5,194 nt of DNA from Planctomycetaceae bacterium (lineage in GTDB: Bacteria; Planctomycetota; Planctomycetia; Pirellulales; Thermoguttaceae). The translations under genes and the position numbers were made by a program. Below are positions 4,730 to 5,194 of the stretch, piece after piece. Where the stretch lies: contig JAIRLW010000540.1 of the NCBI GenBank assembly GCA_031259095.1, positions 1-5,194 on the forward strand, written 5' to 3'. The notes beneath the pieces are model-generated. The model ran no database searches, was not told the origin of the DNA, and was given only the letters and a program-made list of their open reading frames with translations. Numbering within the stretch: the first letter of the stretch is position 1; each line of letters opens with the position of its first letter.

Positions 4730-5194
4730 CACTGGTCGTTGTGATTTTTACAGGCGATTTGGAAAACCGCTTGTTTTGTAAAGTTTTTCTATATTTAGAG
4801 TTATGTAAAATATTTTAGGCGTTTTTCCTTTTTTTGTGTTTGTTTACTTGCCAAAAACTATGTTCAAAACCTGTTTCAAAACCGGTCAGTTTTGATAGAG
4901 AAGTATCAGGAAAGACGCCTGCCCGGTGAACGGAACCGTCAACGAACCCTCTTGGCTCAGGGGTTATCGTGCCGAAAACCCCTAGCGCAACCTTGGGCGT
5001 TCTTTCTTGCCGAACTGCCTAGCCAACCGTTCCGGTTTTGACTGCCGATGTTGGCACGTGTTGCGTTTTTGGTTGGGATTCGGGTTTTCATTCAAGCGTT
5101 CCGTTTTTTAGCAACACGCGCAAAACGTTGCGACCATTGATGTTAGGTTTTCTAAAACGTATTATGCGGCATCGGTTGGTTCGGCAACACTATA
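4730..5194. other. non-coding region with dense complementary segments; candidate structured RNA
   Basis: No frame on either strand gives a protein gene with a supported start. The first part, to about 4900, is T-rich. From about 4920 GC content rises visibly and nested helices can be drawn. CCGG-AACGG (4923-4926, 4929-4933) pairs with CCGTTCCGG (5027-5035). AACG-CCC (4941-4944, 4947-4949) pairs with GGGCGTT (4995-5001). Inside is a hairpin at 4955-4986 (GCT, AGGGGTT and TCG against CGA, AACCCCT and AGC) of 13 pairs. CGTGTTGC (5057-5064) pairs with GCAACACG (5111-5118), and TTGCCGAAC (5007-5015) pairs with GTTCGGCAA (5179-5187). Some of these are mutually exclusive. No known RNA family is recognised: the RNase P, tmRNA and SRP RNA signatures are absent. 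Strand and ends are unknown, and the region may continue past the window. Confidence 0.4.

Noticed and set aside
4908..4926. AGGAAAG word resembling the RNase P RNA conserved region
   Set aside because: The matching downstream ACAGAA block and P4 pairing partner are missing, so RNase P RNA is not supported.
4911..5109. Plus-strand frame with words faintly like C-type-lectin/SUMF1 tails, considered as a decayed gene or a template repeat of a diversity-generating retroelement
   Set aside because: The frame is broken by stops at 4982-4984 and 5108-5110. It lacks the RGGSW and GFR motifs, and no reverse transcriptase or variable repeat is in the window.

Overview
This is a bacterial chromosomal window of moderately low GC content, with AT-rich intergenic stretches. 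It carries four protein genes and one tRNA gene. A CCA-less tRNA, the MEP-pathway gene ispD and the histidine kinase's unusual SHHIKN H-box would fit a Planctomycetota-like lineage. That placement rests on remembered family features, not on a search, and is tentative. Nothing in the window identifies a plasmid, phage or transposon.

Layout. Three genes read leftward. They are a SpsF/CMP-sugar-synthetase-like nucleotidyltransferase (1623-2345), ispD (775-1518) and cheW (80-619). The gaps of 104 and 155 bp are long for a tight operon. The first gene has good sigma70-type promoter hexamers inside a 24-bp tandem duplication, and cheW has its own leader full of short repeats. A leftward tRNA-Ser(GCU) (2859-2945) follows, with its own promoter upstream and an intrinsic terminator downstream. 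On the other strand a soluble GAF histidine kinase (about 3218-4669) reads rightward and ends at a hairpin plus T-run. The last 525 bases hold no convincing gene. From about 4920 to the window edge they become visibly GC-richer and dense in complementary segments, which suggests a structured RNA that may run past the window.

How the genes relate. CheW (chemoreceptor-CheA scaffold) and the histidine kinase are both signal-transduction proteins. Neither CheA, a receptor nor a response regulator lies in the window, so their circuits must be completed elsewhere. Their upstream regions share an 11-bp sequence, and in the cheW leader it sits in a cluster of AATCGA half-sites. This is a weak hint of common regulation. 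IspD supplies the isoprenoid precursor pathway. The neighbouring nucleotidyltransferase has a related fold and probably also handles an NTP, but its N-terminal nucleotide-binding signature is degenerate and its substrate cannot be read from sequence.

Most worth checking: the structured 3' region (about 4923-5187), the in-frame acidic tandem repeat inside the kinase's ATP-binding domain, and the repeat-rich leaders of cheW and the nucleotidyltransferase gene.
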